NCBI RefSeq assembly: GCF_028372415.1
Contig: NC_092879.1
Location: 101,099,828-101,163,827, forward strand
Length of the DNA stretch: 64,000 nt
DNA from: Notamacropus eugenii
Taxonomy: Eukaryota > Chordata > Mammalia > Diprotodontia > Macropodidae
Direction of reading: 5' to 3'
The notes beneath the pieces are model-generated. The model was not told the origin of the DNA. It saw only the letters and a program-made list of their open reading frames with translations, and did no database searches. Below are positions 44,726 through 53,702 of this stretch, one piece after another. A program made the position numbers and the translations under genes. The stretch's first letter is position 1, and each line of letters starts with the position of its first letter.

Positions 44726-45384
44726 GGCCATATCATGTCAGTCCAGAGATGTGGGTATAGAAGATCTTACGTTGGTCAAAGACTGCAACTGCTAATGGCT
44801 CCAAGGAAGGGGTGAAGGCCCCAAGGATGGATGAGGTTGGTACTGACTGGTCTGAAGCCTTGGGACCAGATGAGGGATGGCCTTCCTTGGTCAGTGGAGC
44901 AGGCAGGAAGGGAGAAACTCTGTGAGGGGTAGCACACCTGGAGGTGAGACCAAGAAGTAGCTGGCAAGAGCCGGGGCCCAAGGCTCCTCACCTCATTCCC
45001 AGCCCTGGCCCATGGCATCCCATTGAGTCCTGACCATGCTATGGAGAGGTCCTGAGAGCTGGACCAGTCAGCCAAGCAGGGGCCCAGCCGGAGTCACTCT
45101 GGGATAAGAGCCTCCCTTCTCCCCCCGACTCTATAAACTCATCTGGTTCTGGGCTGCTCTGTTTGTTTGCCTTTGCCAGAGTTTCCTGATGAAAGTTCCT
45201 TTTAAAAATTCCAACCTCGTTTCCACTGAACTAGTGGGACAGAGGTTTTCCTCACCTGGCCTGAGGATAGAGCAGGGGCTTAGGAGCTGCCATTCCCCTC
45301 CCCCCAGAAGCCAGGCTAGAGAAGAGGCCCAGAGCACACTTGGAGAGAGGCCTGGCTCCTGCCATTTGAGGCTGTCTTAAAGAA
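44726..45384. other. Unassigned unique DNA
   Basis: Nothing coding or repetitive is recognised. Confidence 0.45.
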
Positions 45385-45510
45385 ACCAGGGATGTTTATA
45401 TGAAGAAGAGAAGGCCTCAGAAGAATGGATATAACCGGCTTCAAGTATGTGAAAAGATGTCATATGGCAGAAGCAGGCATAGCGGTGGGGGAAAGCTGAG
45501 AAGAGGCAGC
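45385..45510 (+). repeat. L3/CR1 LINE 3' fragment
   Basis: 'ccagggatgtttatatgaag', 'aagagaaggcctcagaagaa' and 'cttcaagtatgtgaaaagat' match the 3' region of L3/CR1, the same part as at 22,800-22,900. Confidence 0.7.
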
Positions 45511-45879
45511 TGGCAGCACAAACTCCTTAACTGGTAGTTAGCCTTGGGCTGCCACAGGAAATGGCAGCTTCCTTCTCCTCACTGACGGGCTTCATTCAAA
45601 GACTAGAGGGTCATTTGTCGGGAGACGTGGGGATTCCTATTCAGATATCTTGGAATTTGTGGACTCCAGTCCATAAATTTCTTTCTTAAGGACCACACCT
45701 TAACCCCAAATCACTCTGGCTCTTGTTGGTTGGCTAACAATCGTTCCCAGCCCAAGCCCTCCCTGCATCCTTTGGGCCCTGATGACTCAGGGTGAATGCA
45801 CATAGCAACTGCTTCTCTTTTGGTCAGAAATCCTGAGAGTTTCCCCTCCCAGTTTGATTTTTTTTTTAACTAGGTAAAA

Positions 45880-46165
45880 GTGACTATTTTTTGCCTCATT
45901 TCTTACCTAGCCTTAATCATTGAATGGGCGTTGTCTTAGTTAAACTGAGACCTGGAAAGACCTTAGCTTAAAAAGGCCAAGGTCTCCCATCTGGGGCCAT
46001 CTCCCATTGTCCTGACCTGTATCTGGCCACTGGCCCCAGATGGCTCCAGAAGAGAGTGAGGCTGGTGACGTTGCACAGCCCTCCCTTGCTTAAAATCCAA
46101 TTCACTTCAAGTTATGGCATCACCTCCCTGATGTCATAGTCCTCTTCAGAATGAAGGACAAGCAG
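45880..46165 (+). mobile_element. RTE-tailed SINE, near full length
   Basis: 'tgggcgttgtcttagttaaa', 'ctgagacctggaaagacctt', 'ggccaaggtctcccatctgg', 'agatggctccagaagagagt' and the 3' end 'tgatgtcatagtcctcttca' plus 'gaatgaaggacaagcagcag' are in the order I remember for a marsupial SINE ending in a short repeat tail. The 3' end resembles RTE LINE 3' ends, which suggests mobilisation by RTE. This element is one of the main reasons for calling the genome marsupial. Confidence 0.75.
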
Positions 46166-46368
46166 CAGCTTAGACAGCCTCAGAGAGGCCTTCAAATTCT
46201 GAGATTCAGGACTCCTGGGAGGCCAACAGAAAGGGGGTACTGCATAGCAACGGGGGTCAGGGCTCAGAACATCCTTGAGTCCAGACTCCAGAGACTCAAA
46301 GGATCACATAGACAAGGGGCTCAAAGCAGCATTTGAGGTCAAGATAGAGAAAACAGTTCAGGATTAAG

Positions 46369-46377
46369 AAATGACAG
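46369..46377. repeat. Target-site duplication, left copy (RPS5 retrocopy)
   Basis: AAATGACAG matches 47,114-47,122 exactly. The A residues are ambiguous with the poly(A) tail. Confidence 0.6.
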
Positions 46378-47113
46378 GTAGGCCTCTTTTCTGTTCCGGC
46401 ACCTGATTGAGGCGTGGAACCAAAGCAGCAGTGATTCTGAGCCCCCGACCCCGGTGTACAGAGACTTCCTCCCTCCCCTAGAGCCAACTGAGGACCCATC
46501 AACATGACTAAGTGGGAGACAGTGGCACCGGCTGGGACCAAGATCCCCAACATCAAGCTGTTAGGCAAGTGGAGAGCAGACGATGTGCAGAGCAATGACA
46601 TCTCCCTGCAGGATTACATTGCCATGAAGGAGAAGTATGTCAAGGACCTGTCCTTCAGCATGGGATGCCGCAAGGCCTGGTGCCCCATCCTGGATCACCT
46701 CACCAACTTCAGGATGATGCACAGCTGAAACAGTGGTGTCATGCTCATGACTGTGTGCATCATTAACGACACCTTCCAGATCATCCACCTGCTCATGGTG
46801 AGAACCCACTGCAGGTTCTCATGATCCCTGTGAGGACTTCACCAGAATTGGATTGGATAGGGCAGGGACTGTGAGGTGCCAGGCAGTGGACATGTCCCCT
46901 CTCCAGCAGGTCAACCAGATCGTCTAGCTCCTCTGCACCATCCAGAGAGGTGGCCTTCCACGACACCAAGACCATTGCTGATGAGCTCATCGATGCCGCC
47001 AAGGGCTCTTCAAACTCCTACGCCATCAAGAAGAAGGATGAGCTGGAGCATGTGGCCAAATCCAACCGCTGATCCCAGCGGCCTCTGTCAATGGGGGCAG
47101 GGTCACTGAAAAA
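46378..47113 (+). pseudogene. RPS5: RPS5 processed pseudogene
   Basis: This is a retrocopy of the mRNA for the small-subunit ribosomal protein uS7 (RPS5, about 204 residues in mammals). It opens at the ATG at 46,504 with [11 protein letters not shown] and [28 protein letters not shown], all close to RPS5. After codon 55 an in-frame loss removes about seven residues of the R-Y-A-A-K-R-F segment, and a stop ends the frame at 46,728. Frameshifts follow, yet a segment near 46,780 (QIIHLL) and the exact C-terminal part ([18 protein letters not shown]...SNR, stop at 47,070-47,072) remain legible. It has no introns, a 5' UTR beginning 'ggcctcttttctgttccggc', a short A-rich end, and a 9-bp TSD. These are the signs of L1-mediated retroposition. 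It cannot encode a working ribosomal protein. Confidence 0.9.
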
Positions 47114-47122
47114 AAATGACAG
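47114..47122. repeat. Target-site duplication, right copy
   Basis: AAATGACAG, partner of 46,369-46,377. Confidence 0.6.
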
Positions 47123-47186
47123 ATGTTGAGTTCAGTTTGTCCATTATTCTCAGGCATCTTGCTTGTATGTCATGAAGACATTCTTC

Positions 47187-47201
47187 AAGAAGAGAGTTGG
47201 C
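47187..47201. repeat. Target-site duplication, left copy (intact half-L1)
   Basis: AAGAAGAGAGTTGGC is identical to 50,116-50,130. The junction CTTC/AAGA resembles an L1 endonuclease target (pyrimidine/purine step, TTTT/AA-like on the nicked strand). Confidence 0.95.
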
Positions 47202-48049
47202 TGGGGCAGAGCCAAGATGGCGGAGTAGCAAGACGCACATACACATAGCTCCGAACCCACAACCCATAGAACGGCTACAGGGAAGTAACTCACAGCGAAT
47301 TCTGCACCCAGAGGCCACGGAACATTGGAGCGAGGGAGATTTCTGTTCTGGAGAGACCTTCAAACCTCTCGCGGGGGGTCCTTCACGCTGCGGACTGGGC
47401 GCTGGGACTGGGAGCTGAGTGCAGCCCTGCCGCGGCCGCGGCACCAAGAGGAAAAGATCTGAGCGGGCTTCAGGGATGGGATCTCCAGCAGCCACGCTGG
47501 TCCCTCCACCCACAGAGGGACCTGCAAACCTCTCGCAAAAGGTCCCTTGAGCTGCAGACTCGGAGCCCAGCCCAGCCCAGACCTGCTGCGGCCGCGGCTG
47601 CGGCACTGAGAGAAACAGATCCGAGCAGGATTCAGGGACGGGATCTCCAGTGGCCACACAAGTCCCTCCACCCACAGGTGACGGGGGTCAGTGAGAGAGT
47701 CTGTTTGGCAGGTCGAAAGGGGAGTGGGGTGCCCCCATAATTCAGGCCCCCGCGGGAGGTAGAAGCTGAGAGGCGGCTGCAGACAGGGGCTCCCCAAGTG
47801 GGCGGGAGCCTGAATCCATTGTGGAAGGTCTGTGCATAAACCCCCTGAGGGAACTGAGCCTGAGAGGTGGCCCTGCCCCAACCTCAGCACCTGAACTTAA
47901 TCTCATACTGAATAGCAGCCCTACCCCCACCAAAAGCCCTAAGGCTGGAAGCAGCATTTGAATCTCAGACCCCAAACGCTGGCTGGGAGGATCAGGAGGC
48001 GAGGTGGGTGTGAGGAGAATATTCAGAGGTCAAGTCACTGGCTGGGAAA
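47202..48049 (+). promoter_or_regulatory. Half-L1 5' UTR: YY1-type start and CpG-rich internal promoter
   Basis: The element starts TGGGGCAGAGC and then CAAGATGGCGG at 47,213-47,223, 12 bases from the 5' end. A YY1 site at this position fixes the transcription start in human L1 (established). The 5' UTR has the densest CpG content of the window (around 47,370-47,450 and 47,590-47,640), including GCGGCCGCGG twice. That it acts as a promoter is inferred by analogy. The long minus-strand frames 47,103-47,890 are composition artefacts. Confidence 0.7.
47356..47678 (+). repeat. Two tandem monomers (about 164 bp) in the half-L1 5' UTR
   Basis: Unit 1 (47,356-47,519) starts ACCTTCAAACCTCTCGCGG. Unit 2 (47,520-47,678) starts ACCTGCAAACCTCTCGCAA. 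Both continue with a GGTCC word, GCGGCCGCGG, an 'aga-cagatc(t/c)gagc' segment, GGGATCTCCAG and GTCCCTCCACCCACAG in the same order. The copies differ by many substitutions and small indels. Confidence 0.85.
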
Positions 48050-49138
48050 ATGCCCAGAAAAGGGAAAAGAAATAAGACTATAGAAGGTTACTTTCTTGGT
48101 GAACAGGCATTTCCTCCCTTCCTTTCTGATGAGGAAGAACAATGCTTACCATCAGGCAAAGACACAGAAATCAAGGCTTCTGTGTCCCAGCCCACCCAAT
48201 GGGCTCAGGCCATGGAAGAGCTCAAAAAGAATTTTGAAAATCAAGTTAGAGAGGTAGAGGAAAAGCTGGGAAGAGAAATGAGAGACTTGAAGTCAAAGCA
48301 TGAACAGCAGATCAGCTCCCTGCTAAAGGAGACCCAAAAAAATGTTGACGAAAATAACACCTTGAAAACTAGCCTAACTCAATTGGCAAAAGAGGTTCAA
48401 AAAGCCAAAGAGGAGAAGAATGCTTTCAAAAGCAGAATTAGCCAAATGGAAAAGGAGATTCAAAAGCTCACTGAAGAAAATAGTTCTTTCAAAATTAGAA
48501 TGGCACAGATGGAGGCTAATGACTTTGTGAGAAAGCAAGATATCACAATACAAAACCAAAAGAATGGAAAAATGGAAGATAATGTGAAATATCTCATTGG
48601 AAAAACAACTGACCTGGAAAATAGATCCAGGAGAGACAATTTAAAAATTATGGGACTACCTGAATGCCATGATCAAAAGAAGAGCCTAGACATCATCTTT
48701 TATGAAATTATCAAGGAAAACTGCCCTGAGATTCTAGAACCAGAGGGCAAAATAAGTATTCAAGGAATCCACAGAACACCGCCTGAAAGAGATCCAAAAA
48801 GAGAAACTCCTAGGAACATTGTGGCCAAATTCCAGAGTTCCCAGGTCAAGGAGAAAATATTGCAAGCAGCTAGAAAGAAACAATTCAAGTATTGTGGAAA
48901 TACAATCAGGATAACACAAGATCTAGCAGCCTCTACATTAAGGGATCGAAGGGCATGGAATAGGATATTCCAGAAGTCAAAGGAACTAGGACTAAAACCA
49001 AGAATCACCTACCCAGCAAAACTGAGTATAATACTTCAGGGGAAAAAATGGTCTTTCAATGAAATAGAGGATTTTGAAGCATTCTTGATGAAAAGACCAG
49101 AGCTGAAAAGAAAATTTGACTTTCAAACACAAGAATGA
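48050..49138 (+). CDS. LINE ORF1 protein (L1 ORF1p-like), 362 aa, intact
   Basis: The product is an L1 ORF1p-type nucleic-acid chaperone that coats its own RNA in cytoplasmic particles as a coiled-coil trimer (known for L1). The first ATG lies in GAAAATGCC with A at -3. Residues 1-50 are a basic then acidic N-terminus (MPRKGKRNKTIEGYF). Residues about 54-158 are a long coiled coil with Leu/Met/Ile heptads. RRDNLKIMGLPE (194-205) opens the RNA-recognition domain, with GIHR (239-242) and PRNIVAKFQ (254-262). The C-terminal domain has RITQDL (287-292) and KPRITYPAKLSI (316-327). All domains expected of L1 ORF1p are present and there is no internal stop. It is the only frame over 300 codons in the window and the only one with clear domains. 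No ORF2 follows, so it depends on an L1 elsewhere. Confidence 0.9.
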   Translation: MPRKGKRNKTIEGYFLGEQAFPPFLSDEEEQCLPSGKDTEIKASVSQPTQWAQAMEELKKNFENQVREVEEKLGREMRDLKSKHEQQISSLLKETQKNVDENNTLKTSLTQLAKEVQKAKEEKNAFKSRISQMEKEIQKLTEENSSFKIRMAQMEANDFVRKQDITIQNQKNGKMEDNVKYLIGKTTDLENRSRRDNLKIMGLPECHDQKKSLDIIFYEIIKENCPEILEPEGKISIQGIHRTPPERDPKRETPRNIVAKFQSSQVKEKILQAARKKQFKYCGNTIRITQDLAASTLRDRRAWNRIFQKSKELGLKPRITYPAKLSIILQGKKWSFNEIEDFEAFLMKRPELKRKFDFQTQE

Positions 49139-50115
49139 AGAGAACCATGAAAAGGTGAACAGCAAAGAGAAGTCATAAGGGACTTACTAAAGTTGAACTG
49201 TTTACATTCCTACATGGAAAGACAATATTTGTAACTCTTGACACATTTCAGTATCTGGGTACTGGGTGGGATTACACACACACACATGCACACACGCACA
49301 CAGAGTGAATTGAAGAGGATGGGATCATATCTTAAAAAAAAATGAAATCAAGCAGTGAGAGAGAAATATATTGGGAGGAGAAAGGGAGAAATGGAATGGG
49401 ACAAATTATCTCTCAGAAAAGAGGCAAGCAAAAGACTTATTAGTGGAGGGATAAAGAGGGGAGGTGAGAGAAAAACATGAAGTCTACTCTCATCACATTC
49501 CACTAAAGGAAAGAATAAAATGCACACTCATTTTGGTAGGAAAACCTATCTCACAATACAGGAAAGTGGGGGATAAGGGGACAAGCAGGGTGGGGGGGAT
49601 GATAGAAGGGAGGGCATGGGGAGGAGAGTGCAATTCGAGGTCGACACTCATGGGGAGGGATAGGATCAAAAGAGAATAGAAGTAATGGGAGACAGAATAG
49701 GATGGAGGGAAATATAGTTAGTCTTATACAACACAACTATTATGGAAGTCATTTGCAAAACTACACAGATTTGGCCTATATTGAATTGCTTGCCTTCCAA
49801 AGGGAAGGGGTGGAGAGGGAGGGAGGTAAAGAAGTTGGAACTCAAAGTGTTAGGATCAACTGTAATGTTCTTGCCACTAGGAAATAAGAAATACAGGTAA
49901 AGGGGTATAGAAAGCTATCTGGCCCTACAGGACAAAAGAGAAGATGGAGACAAGGGCAGAGAGGGATGATAGAAGAGAGAGCAGATTGGTCATAGGGGCA
50001 ATTAGAATGCTTGGTGTTTGGGGGGGGAGGGGATAAAGGGGAGAAAATTTGTAACCCAAAATTTTGTGAAAATGAATGTTAAAAGTTAAATAAATAAATT
50101 TAATTATAAAAAAAA
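49139..50115 (+). other. Half-L1 3' UTR and poly(A) tail
   Basis: It has a (CA)-rich patch (49,274-49,303), many purine-rich segments, a G-run region near 50,017-50,042, the terminal phrase 'gtaacccaaaattttgtgaa' then 'aatgaatgttaaaagttaaa', two AATAAA signals and A10. The same phrases occur in reverse at 7,440-8,400. No reverse-transcriptase sequence is present. Confidence 0.85.
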
Positions 50116-50130
50116 AAGAAGAGAGTTGGC
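50116..50130. repeat. Target-site duplication, right copy
   Basis: AAGAAGAGAGTTGGC, identical to 47,187-47,201. Confidence 0.95.
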
Positions 50131-50149
50131 CAGTCCTGACTGTGGTGAG

Positions 50150-50330
50150 CACTGGACAGCCTTGATGAGCCGCAGTTTCCTCATCTATAAAATGGGGATG
50201 CAGATGCCACCCACAGTATCTCCCTCACAGGGTTGTTGTGACTGTCCGAGGAGATAATGCATGGAAAGCATTTTTCAAATCTTGAAGAGCTCTAAGGATA
50301 TCAGCCAATGTTGTAGTCTTCATCATAGCC
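50150..50330 (+). repeat. MIR-type SINE
   Basis: 'gccgcagtttcctcatctat', 'ccctcacagggttgttgtga' and 'aatcttgaagagctctaagg' are in MIR order. This is the pre-insertion sequence next to the half-L1. Confidence 0.85.
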
Positions 50331-51214
50331 ACATTTGGTATTTGATAACCAAGGGATTGCTGTACTCAATGAAGAAATGGATCAACCAGTTAAGAAGTTG
50401 AGATTGGGAAGAGTGGCTGGGCCTGACCAAGGTGTCCAAAGAGAGGAGGGATTCCTTAGCAATTGGAAGGCTCTCTAGATGTTCCTGCTTGTGGATGGCA
50501 GGCCCATTGCATTGAGTCCCATAACAGAAGCCACAAAGCCTAAGGGGCTGAAGGCTGCCTGGTGACCAGGTTATGGCATCACGTGGATGGGCATACCAAG
50601 GAGTCGGTCCATCGGTATCTAGATTTGATCAAAACATGGCAGATAGACTGAACCCCAAAGAGAAGAGAGAGAAGAGAACTGGCTGGCTGGCATCTGGCCT
50701 TGGGCCACTGTGTCTTCTATAATCCAAGCTTCTCCCATCTTTCTGGTACCCCCTTTCTCCAGGGAGGCTCTCCAACTGTGAATCAGGGTGGTCCCCCAAA
50801 GAATCAAATGGCAGATGACAATGGAGGGCTAATTGGCTGTCAAGGATTATATGTTGCTAGGGATCACTGGATGGCTCAGATGACAAAAATGGTGTAAAGA
50901 TCCTGAAAGTCATGACACATTAAGAGACTTAGAGGAAGTGCTGAGTACAGTGTCTGGCACATAGTAGGGGCTTAATCAATACTTAGTGATTATGATTAGG
51001 AAAGTGTCCAGCATAAAGGGTAGATGTCCTGGGGTGAGGAGATGAGGAGGGGTGTGTATATGGCGGGGGGGGGGGGAATTTCTAAGAGGACATAGAGTAG
51101 ATAGGAGTGCTTGACTTGGGATCTGTTCTGGTGGAAGGAGTATCCCCATTGAGGAGACACTGCTGGGGTGGAATGGACAGTGATTGGGCTTTGGAGATGC
51201 ACCACTGTCTTAAA
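50331..51214. other. Unassigned DNA with a MIR terminus and G12 run
   Basis: 'gtgtctggcacatagtaggg' (50,948) is a MIR/L2 3' end. A run of 12 G lies at 51,065-51,076. No gene is seen. Confidence 0.5.
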
Positions 51215-51325
51215 GTTTTGGCCCTACCTCTTATTACCTTATGACTCTGGGCCAAGCATTTAATCGATCTCATCCTTAGTTCCTTCTTCCTCTTCTATAA
51301 AATGGGTATAATAATGCTAGAGTCC
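51215..51325 (+). repeat. MIR-type SINE core
   Basis: 'gccctacctcttattacctt', 'atgactctgggccaagcatt' and 'cttctataaaatgggtataa' follow MIR order. Confidence 0.8.
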
Positions 51326-52069
51326 CCCCATTTCTGGGTGTCATGTGATTTCCAGCATGTTGAAAAGAGTTTAGGATTTGGAGTTTGATTCCAAATACAT
51401 TTTTAAAAATTTGAAATGCAAATCCAATGATCTAACAGTTGTTGGATTAATTAAAAAAATAACCATGTGAACTTAACAAACATTTCCATCTACAAAGTAG
51501 AGCGGACAAGAAACTTGTTCAGGAAGCCCCAAAGCTCCCAAGGGTAGCCAGCTTTTTTTTTTTTTTTTCAAAGTTGGCCTGCTTGTCCTGGGTCCCTTTT
51601 GACCTTTCTTCTGTTTTCCTCTCGCTTCATCCCTCATTTCCTTCTCCCTCCTACCTTTTCCCTCACTGAAAAAAGAAACCTGGCAACAAATATGCCTCCT
51701 CAAGAAAAATCCAGTCCCTACATCAGCTATAACCAAAAATGTGTGTGGGATTCTGCACCCCAGGTCCTTCCTCTCTGTGAGGACATGGGTAGCCATCATG
51801 GGCCCTCCAAAACTGTGAGCACTCACCGTCGCTACAAGCTCTTCATACTTAACACTTGGCAGCAATGAATGTCCTTAGAATACAGCATTAAGCGGATAAT
51901 ACCTTCCGACTGGCCCTGGATCAGATTAACAGAGTGGCCACCCCAGAGGCAGGTTACTTTACTTTCCACGGGGTGGAGGAGAATCTGGAGCAAGGAGCGG
52001 GGGCTCCACCCAGCACCTCCCCATGAGGGGAAGAGAAGGCCTGGGAGGCAGATGCCATGGAATGATAAT
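51326..52069. other. Unassigned DNA
   Basis: A run of 18 T lies at 51,552-51,569. The 130-residue minus frame (51,473-51,865) crosses the T-run as poly-Lys and has no domain. Confidence 0.45.
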
Positions 52070-52310
52070 GAGAATATTTTGATAGCCCTTGCTATGTGTT
52101 GAGCGCTTTAGAATTAAGGTCTCATTGGATCCCATGTATTGTCTGAACCTGCTGCCTTCAGCATTGGAGGGACTTTGAAGATTTTATAGTTCCCTTCCTT
52201 CATTTTCTAGAAAAGGAAACTGTGAGGGGGGGTGACTTACCCAAGGTCACCAGGTAGTAAGTGTCAGATCTGGGATCTTAACTCCAGTCCTGGGACCCAG
52301 AGCATTACTG
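52070..52310 (-). repeat. CORE-SINE (MIR/THER-type)
   Basis: 'atagcccttgctatgtgttg', 'ttctagaaaaggaaactgtg', 'tgacttacccaaggtcacca' and 'gatcttaactccagtcctgg' occur in minus-SINE order. Confidence 0.8.
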
Positions 52311-52574
52311 TTTCTTTTGTTAGCCCTTGGTACTGGGGAGCTGATCCGGGGCTGCGCCTGCAGTCTCACTAAGTGCTCACTCCCCTTCCCCCTGCTCCCT
52401 CCTTCCCACTGGGGTTCAGGGGAAGATGTGACCTAGGGAGCAGCAGGTTTCCTGGGGATTGAGGAGGAGGAAGGTTGGGAGTTGGGAAACTCCTTCATGC
52501 GCCTTCCTCCCCCATCCCGTTGAGCTGTGTTTGCTCTGGTTGGGGGCAGGAATCTGTCTGCGGGGAGCTGTCTC

Positions 52575-52700
52575 TGTCTGGGGCCCTAGGGCCCATTGGA
52601 AAATTGAATGTGATATTAAGTTAATTAAAACTGCCCTCTCTGTGTTAATCTTCTTGTCAAGTTGTAATTCAGGGCTGCTAGAGCCCTAGCTGCAAGGAAT
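52575..52700. promoter_or_regulatory. Candidate conserved noncoding element flanked by palindromes
   Basis: The block begins with the perfect 14-bp palindrome GGGCCCTAGGGCCC (52,581-52,594) and ends with AGGGCT...AGCCCT (52,671-52,687). Between them are ATTGAATGTGATATTAAG, TTAATTAA (52,621-52,628), GTTAATC and TTGTAATTC, a dense set of homeodomain/POU-like words in an AT-rich island within GC-rich DNA. No repeat match. It is the best enhancer candidate in the window, by texture only. Confidence 0.4.
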
Positions 52701-53429
52701 GGAGGAAGGGAGGCTGCTGCAGGGGGAGGGAGGAAGGGGGGCTGCTCAGGAGCCTGGGTCCCCCTACTCTTAGTCGGAGGTCAGGCTGAGATTTATCCTA
52801 GCAGGACTCCCATCGGCCGATTCACGGGGGCGAGCAAACAGCTGTGGGTTCGAGGCCTCTGTGCAGGTGAGGCAGTGCTGCAGACCAGGGGGGCTGGGCC
52901 TCTGTCCTGCCCACCTGCCTGCCTGCCCCATGGGGGCTGTGCCTGGAAGAGCCTTGGCTCGCTCTCCCCAATGCTCACTCAGTGCCCCACTCCTGTCCGC
53001 TGAGGTGGAGAAATCCCCTGTCACGTTCCCCTGTCCTCCTCCCCCAAGGCCTCCTCCAGTAGAAAGCACAAGCCAAAGCCACGGCCTCCTTGTTTGTCCC
53101 AGGGCTTTGTTACCCCCAAAGTGGTCAGAATGTTGGGTTCACAGGGACCCTTTCTTTTCCTCCTGGACCTCCTTGCGCAGAAATCCGTGAGAGGCGAATG
53201 TCACAGCAGGCACAGGGTGTCAGTCAGGAGGACCAGGTGTGAATCCTGCCCCCCATCCCCTGCCTTCAAGGCGAGATAGGTGACCCCTAAGCAAAGCCCT
53301 TGACCTTTCTCAGCCAGGTTTTGTCATCTGGGTAATGCAGCTCCTTATGGGAGGGTTGTTAGGAGAAAGAAGTAAGTTCAGAGGGTTTAAGCACTGTGGA
53401 AATGCTGCTGCTGCTGCTGTTCCCCTGCC
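52701..53429. other. Unassigned unique DNA with a MIR-like fragment
   Basis: 'cccttgacctttctcagcca' with 'ttttgtcatctgggtaatgc' (53,298-53,338) is a diverged MIR core. A (CTG)5-like run lies near 53,404-53,418. No gene is supported. Confidence 0.5.
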
Positions 53430-53640
53430 TCAGCTGCTTACTAGCTGCATGGACTTGGAGGAGTTTCATAATCTCAAAAATATGGACAATCATACCACCT
53501 ACCTTACAGGCTTTATGTGAAAATTCAGTGAAATAGTGGTCATCATCATCGCAATAATCCCAACTGGGAGAAATTTCTGTGGCACTTTCCCTGTATCATC
53601 TCATTTGATGTGCAAATTTGATAATATAAGCTACAACCTT
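53430..53640 (+). repeat. MIR SINE
   Basis: 'gcttactagctgcatggact', 'taatctcaaaaatatggaca' and 'catcatcgcaataatcccaa' then 'tcatttgatgtgcaaatttg' follow MIR order at good length. Confidence 0.75.
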
Positions 53641-53702
53641 TGTCAACGTGAAACCTGTAGAAATGTCAGACAAAGGGCATGGAGGTGTCTATGATTTTCT
53701 TT

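Larger units (their letters stand above)
47202..50115 (+). mobile_element. Half-L1 (HAL1-type) retrotransposon, apparently complete and young
   Basis: Order: 5' UTR 47,202-48,049, ORF1 48,050-49,138, 3' UTR 49,139 to about 50,105, AATAAA at 50,089 and 50,093, then the A tail. There is no ORF2 and no gap scar; ORF1 is followed straight by a 3' UTR that resembles L1 3' UTRs, including a G-rich stretch (TTTGGGGGGGGAGGGG near 50,017). A perfect 15-bp TSD and an intact ORF1 argue for a recent insertion. HAL1 elements with ORF1 only are known from mammals including opossum (established); they must borrow reverse transcriptase from L1. It landed 80 bp downstream of the RPS5 retrocopy. Confidence 0.9.

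Noticed and set aside
47103..48051. Minus-strand frames of 176 and 190 residues over the half-L1 5' UTR
   Set aside because: They are antisense to a GC-rich L1-type promoter, and the frames coincide with the tandem monomers. An antisense ORF0-like product is conceivable but nothing here supports it.
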